From Hyphomicrobiales bacterium (GTDB lineage: Bacteria > Pseudomonadota > Alphaproteobacteria > Rhizobiales > Rhizobiaceae): 64,000 nucleotides of DNA. The DNA is taken from assembly GCA_900468535.1 (NCBI GenBank), contig UBTY01000012.1, positions 62,001 to 126,000 on the forward strand, written 5' to 3'. The position numbers and the translations under genes were made by a program. How positions within the stretch are numbered: the stretch's first letter is position 1; each line of letters starts with the position of its first letter. Of the stretch, positions 61,058 to 64,000 are shown piece after piece. The notes under the pieces are model-generated. The model searched no databases, was not told the DNA's origin, and worked only from the letters and a program-made list of their open reading frames with translations.

Positions 61058-62116
61058 TCAGTTCTCCAGCGTTCCGGCCTTGCGCACCGCCTTGCTGGCG
61101 GTCTTGCAAGCGATCTTCATCAGGTCGGCGCGGCGGCGAACCAGCCTTGCCGAGGTACGCGTCAGGACGAGGCCGGCTTGCGGCGCGCGGACCTCGACAG
61201 TGCCATCAGGCATTCCGGGCCGCGTGATGATCGTCGCCAGCAGTTCGCCTTCGCTGACCTGATCGCCGAGGTTGCGATGGAAGAGCACGGTGCCGGCTTC
61301 CGGTGCCCGGATCATCTCGACGTTGTCGAGCGGTACTGCAGGCCCGGTAAAGGGCGAAAGCGTCACGGCCACATCGACCGCACCACGCTTGGCGAGGAAT
61401 TTGAACAGCCCCTCGGCATCCTTCTTCGCCAGGTCGGGATAGACGTCGCTTCCGCCGCGAAGCTCGACCGTAACCGAGAGCTTGCCGGGCAGCTGTGTCT
61501 TCTTTTCGCCCGCCGTTTCGTGTTTCCAGGCAAAACCGACCGCCTCCTCGAAGGCCGAGCTTTCGCCATCGGAGAGCAGGACGGCCTGCATGTCGAGCGC
61601 CGATGCAAGATCGGACGCCTCAGGCCAGAAGGCGTCGTCGATATAGGCGTATTGCAGCGATTCATCGTCGCAATGCAGGTCGATCACCAGATCGCAGCCG
61701 AGCGCCATGTGCATCAGCTGCCGCTTCAGCCGGTCGACCGCATCGTAGCGGCTGAGATTGGCAACGAGCCCCTCGCGCTCCTTCACTGAGATCAGCGGGA
61801 ATTCACGGTTGAAATTGGTCCGGGTGCCCAAGTCGAAACGGCCCTGAAGTTCGCCGAAATGCGATTGCGCCGCACCGACAGGATTCGCATGCGGAATGAT
61901 GGTGATATCGCTGCGGATCTGGCCGGCACTCTCGGCCTTGCGCAGCATCTCGCAGAGAAAATGGACGAGCGCCGTGCCCGGCAGTTCGTTGGCATGCAGC
62001 GCCGCCTGGATGTGGATCTTCGGCGCGTTTGAATCGCTGCCCTTGAAGCGCAGCACCGGAACCCGCCACTCGATACCTGCCGTATCGCCTGAAATGATGA
62101 TCTCGGACGTATCCAT
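61058..62116 (-). CDS. M14-family succinylglutamate desuccinylase/aspartoacylase-like deacylase
   Basis: 352 residues from ATG 62116 (GGAG six bases upstream; an ATG at 62137 has no site). Zinc ligands of the M14 fold: His and Glu in HIQAALHANELPG, and His in DLVIDLHCDDE. The likely catalytic Glu is in LSVTVELRGGSD. The C-terminal part (APEAGTVLFHRNLGDQVSEGELLATII) resembles a biotinyl/lipoyl-like beta domain common in the ectoine-deacylase/AAC branch. It cleaves N-acyl groups from an amino-acid derivative; the substrate is unknown. Confidence 0.87.
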   Translation of the reverse strand: MDTSEIIISGDTAGIEWRVPVLRFKGSDSNAPKIHIQAALHANELPGTALVHFLCEMLRKAESAGQIRSDITIIPHANPVGAAQSHFGELQGRFDLGTRTNFNREFPLISVKEREGLVANLSRYDAVDRLKRQLMHMALGCDLVIDLHCDDESLQYAYIDDAFWPEASDLASALDMQAVLLSDGESSAFEEAVGFAWKHETAGEKKTQLPGKLSVTVELRGGSDVYPDLAKKDAEGLFKFLAKRGAVDVAVTLSPFTGPAVPLDNVEMIRAPEAGTVLFHRNLGDQVSEGELLATIITRPGMPDGTVEVRAPQAGLVLTRTSARLVRRRADLMKIACKTASKAVRKAGTLEN

Positions 62117-62181
62117 TGCTGTCTCCACTGCTGCCATTGCTGCAGGAGCTTTAAGCGTGTTCCTGCTGCACTGGCAAGCCG

Positions 62182-62799
62182 TCAGCCGCGGTTCTGTAGC
62201 GGCCAGCGCGCGATGTGCTCGTAGGCTTGCTCGCCGGGCCGCTTGCGCAACAGCACAAACTCCCGCACCGGCAGGGTGACCGGCACATCAAGCTCGGTTC
62301 TGGCAATGACATCGTCGGCGTAGAACAAGGTGGCATGCGGCTGGAAGTCGATTTTCACGTGAGCGTCGCAACCGATGGCGTGCATCTCGATGCCAATCCG
62401 CACATGCAGCTGCCGCAGCAGTTCCCGTCCGCCATTGCCTGACAGCACGATCGCGTTGCGTGGCGCGGTCTTGAACGTCGCGACATGGTCGAAGCTGAGA
62501 TCGAAACAGCAGGCATCGATCGCCGACGCCGCCCGGCAGGCCGCGAAGATAATGTCGTCCTTGATCTTCTCGGCGCTGGCGACGCCATAGAGCGAGATAT
62601 GCAGCCGCTCAGGCGGTAAGGGCGACAGGAGAGCGTCGTGGTCGCGCTTCAGTTTTTGCTGGATCTCCAGGCAGCGCTGTCTTGCTTCGGGATCGGGCAG
62701 GATCGCGAAAAACAGGGTTTCTTTGCCAAATCTTGACGATTTCGGGTGCATCGTACGGCTTGCGAAATCGAAGGACGATTGCGTGTTCTGTTCGTGCAT
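62182..62799 (-). CDS. 2H phosphoesterase, 2'-5' RNA ligase-like
   Basis: 205 residues from ATG 62799 (MHEQNTQSS). The two His-x-Ser/Thr motifs of the LigT/ThpR family are LHISLYG (about residue 68) and PHATLFYA (about 153). FFAILPDPEARQRCLEIQ is the usual first strand and helix. Such enzymes handle 2',3'-cyclic or 2'-5' phosphodiesters in RNA. It is 65 bases upstream of the M14 gene on the same strand and may start that operon. No strong ribosome site is seen. It is the second 2H-fold protein in the window, unrelated in neighbourhood to the one at 6558. Confidence 0.87.
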   Translation of the reverse strand: MHEQNTQSSFDFASRTMHPKSSRFGKETLFFAILPDPEARQRCLEIQQKLKRDHDALLSPLPPERLHISLYGVASAEKIKDDIIFAACRAASAIDACCFDLSFDHVATFKTAPRNAIVLSGNGGRELLRQLHVRIGIEMHAIGCDAHVKIDFQPHATLFYADDVIARTELDVPVTLPVREFVLLRKRPGEQAYEHIARWPLQNRG

Positions 62800-62922
62800 G
62801 ACCAATCACCGGAGCATCCGCCCCGCCTCTGTCTATCTCGGGAACGCGGGCATGGTAACAGGTGATGCGGGCAAATCAAGAACAAAAGAAGAACGCGCGA
62901 TATCGCTGCCGGGAGTTCTGTC

Positions 62923-64000
62923 ATGCGTATCCTGATGGCCTGTGCGGCCTTTCCGCCCTTCATAGATGGTGGCGGCCCGATCTCGGCGATGATGGTCGCC
63001 AAGCTCTTGATCTCAGCCGGCCACGACCTCGAAGTCGTCAACGTGGCGGACGAGGACAAGCATGAGGTCTACGACGGCGTGCCGGTCCACCGGCTGAAAA
63101 CGCTGAACATCGACTGGAACTATCGCCTGCCTCGGCCGGGCTGGAAAAAGCTCATCTGGCACGCGCTGGAGAATTTCAATCCGCGCGCCTACCTGGTCAT
63201 GCGCCGCGAAATCCGCCGCTTCAAGCCTGACATCGTGTTGACCGACAGCATCGAGAACATCAATGTCGCCACCTGGGCGGCGGCCAAGCGTTCAGGTGTG
63301 CCAGTCTGTCATATCCTGCGTAGCGCCTTTCTCTTGTGCTGGAAGGCTAGCATGCGGCGCGGCAACGACAATTGCGTGCGCGCCTGTTCCTCCTGCCAGG
63401 TCTCCTCCTACGGCAAGAAGTTCTTCTCGCGCTATGTCGATGCGGTGATCGGCGAGACCGATTTCATCATCGGGCGCCACACCGAGCATGACTATTTTCC
63501 GAACGCCAGCACCCACCGCGTGCCCGGCGCCGTTCCGTCGATTGCCCGCAGCGAACCGCGCAAGGCGCCTGAGGGGCCGATGCGTTTCGGTTTCATCGGC
63601 GTGCATGATCCGGTCAAGGGCCTCGATACGCTGGCGCTCGCGGCCCACCGACTGGTCAATGACCCGAATGTGCGCTTCGTCATCGCCGGCAGCGCCAAGA
63701 GCGATTACTCGAAGTCGCTGCCGCAGAAGTTTCCGGGCGAGAACACCAAATTCCTTGGCTGGACCAAGCCTGAGGACTTCTTCCCGCAAATCGATGTTCT
63801 GGTCGTCCCCTCGCTTTTCCGCGAGCCCTTCGGCCGCGTGGTGATCGAGGCATTCGCGCAAGGGGTGCCCGTCATCGGCGCTCGCTCGGGCGGCATTCCC
63901 GAGTCGATCGATCCGGGCAAGGACGGCTATCTCTTCGATCCCGGCGACGACAAGGCGCTGGCTGGCGAGATCGCGGCCATGGCGGCGAAACCCGAGGCCA
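62923..64000 (+). CDS. Family 4 glycosyltransferase, truncated by the window end
   Basis: About 359 residues are visible from ATG 62923 (GGGAG upstream) and the frame is still open at 64000. N-terminus MRILMACAAFPPFIDGGGPISAMMVAKLLISAGHD is the GT4 nucleotide-side fold. The EX7E motif is in REPFGRVVIEAFAQGVPVIGARSGGIPES. A cysteine cluster (NNC-VRAC-SSC pattern, CX3CX2C) about residue 150 is typical of one GT4 group and may bind a metal. IGVHDPVKGLDTLA precedes the donor-binding half. It probably adds a sugar to a surface polysaccharide or lipid. Confidence 0.9.
   Translation, partial: MRILMACAAFPPFIDGGGPISAMMVAKLLISAGHDLEVVNVADEDKHEVYDGVPVHRLKTLNIDWNYRLPRPGWKKLIWHALENFNPRAYLVMRREIRRFKPDIVLTDSIENINVATWAAAKRSGVPVCHILRSAFLLCWKASMRRGNDNCVRACSSCQVSSYGKKFFSRYVDAVIGETDFIIGRHTEHDYFPNASTHRVPGAVPSIARSEPRKAPEGPMRFGFIGVHDPVKGLDTLALAAHRLVNDPNVRFVIAGSAKSDYSKSLPQKFPGENTKFLGWTKPEDFFPQIDVLVVPSLFREPFGRVVIEAFAQGVPVIGARSGGIPESIDPGKDGYLFDPGDDKALAGEIAAMAAKPEA

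Overview
The window is a 64-kb piece of an alphaproteobacterial chromosome, most likely from the Rhizobiaceae (Rhizobium/Agrobacterium/Ensifer group). This rests on high-GC coding sequence, a phnC-phnD-phnE-phnE arrangement behind a Pho-box-like site, an mbfA-type iron exporter under a near-perfect Irr/ICE-type palindrome, a polA-marR intergenic region holding a candidate small RNA, and core genes of rhizobial type (dnaK-dnaJ, infC, rpmI-rplT, pheS-pheT, ftsK, xseA). No IS element, CRISPR array, rRNA or convincing tRNA was seen. Most of the window is conserved housekeeping DNA with small accessory genes between.

Layout. 1-2 kb: the tail of an unidentified gene, an RNase HI and small proteins. 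2.1-9.5 kb: a phosphonate uptake and processing operon (phnC, phnD, two phnE permeases, a DUF1045 2H-phosphoesterase-like protein, phnM, phnN, a GrpB-family protein); the C-P lyase core phnGHIJKL is not in this window. 10-14 kb: a GFA protein, a VOC protein, and an AraC regulator flanked by two NAD(P)-dependent reductases. 14-20.5 kb: ftsK lacking the membrane domain, polA, a structured intergenic region with a candidate AbcR-like sRNA, and a MarR regulator. 20.5-28.3 kb: a membrane MHYT-PAS-GGDEF-EAL protein, an M20 dipeptidase, small proteins and a class A penicillin-binding protein. 28.4-31.7 kb: dnaK-dnaJ. 31.9-37.5 kb: an adenylate cyclase with TolB-like and TPR regions, an XRE regulator, mbfA, a transglutaminase-like protein and a hydrolase. 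37.7-43.7 kb: infC (ATT start), rpmI, rplT, a kinase-like protein, pheS and pheT.

43.7-44.8 kb is an AT-richer islet with many hairpins. It holds a 51-residue helix-turn-helix protein and a coiled-coil/winged-helix protein ending in DDDIPF, the acidic tip normally found on single-stranded-DNA-binding protein (SSB). This is the best candidate for something undescribed.

45-51 kb carries stand-alone metabolic and stress genes: two aldo/keto reductases, LysR, YciF-type DUF892, an M15-like protein, GNAT and Gfo/Idh/MocA. 51.1-54.5 kb carries GtrA, a GtrB-like GT2 and a large GT-C-like membrane protein, the parts list of a lipid-linked glycan modification (gtr) system with an unfamiliar third component. 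54.9-57.4 kb has an orphan gene-transfer-agent-type spike base protein, xseA and a small secreted protein. 57.4-64 kb has a MarR/EamA exporter pair with two palindromic operators between them, an M29 aminopeptidase, a YbaK-type deacylase, an Spx/ArsC-like protein, an M14-family deacylase, a second 2H phosphoesterase and a GT4 glycosyltransferase cut by the window end.

All functions are inferred from reading the sequence and remembered family motifs. No database search was run.
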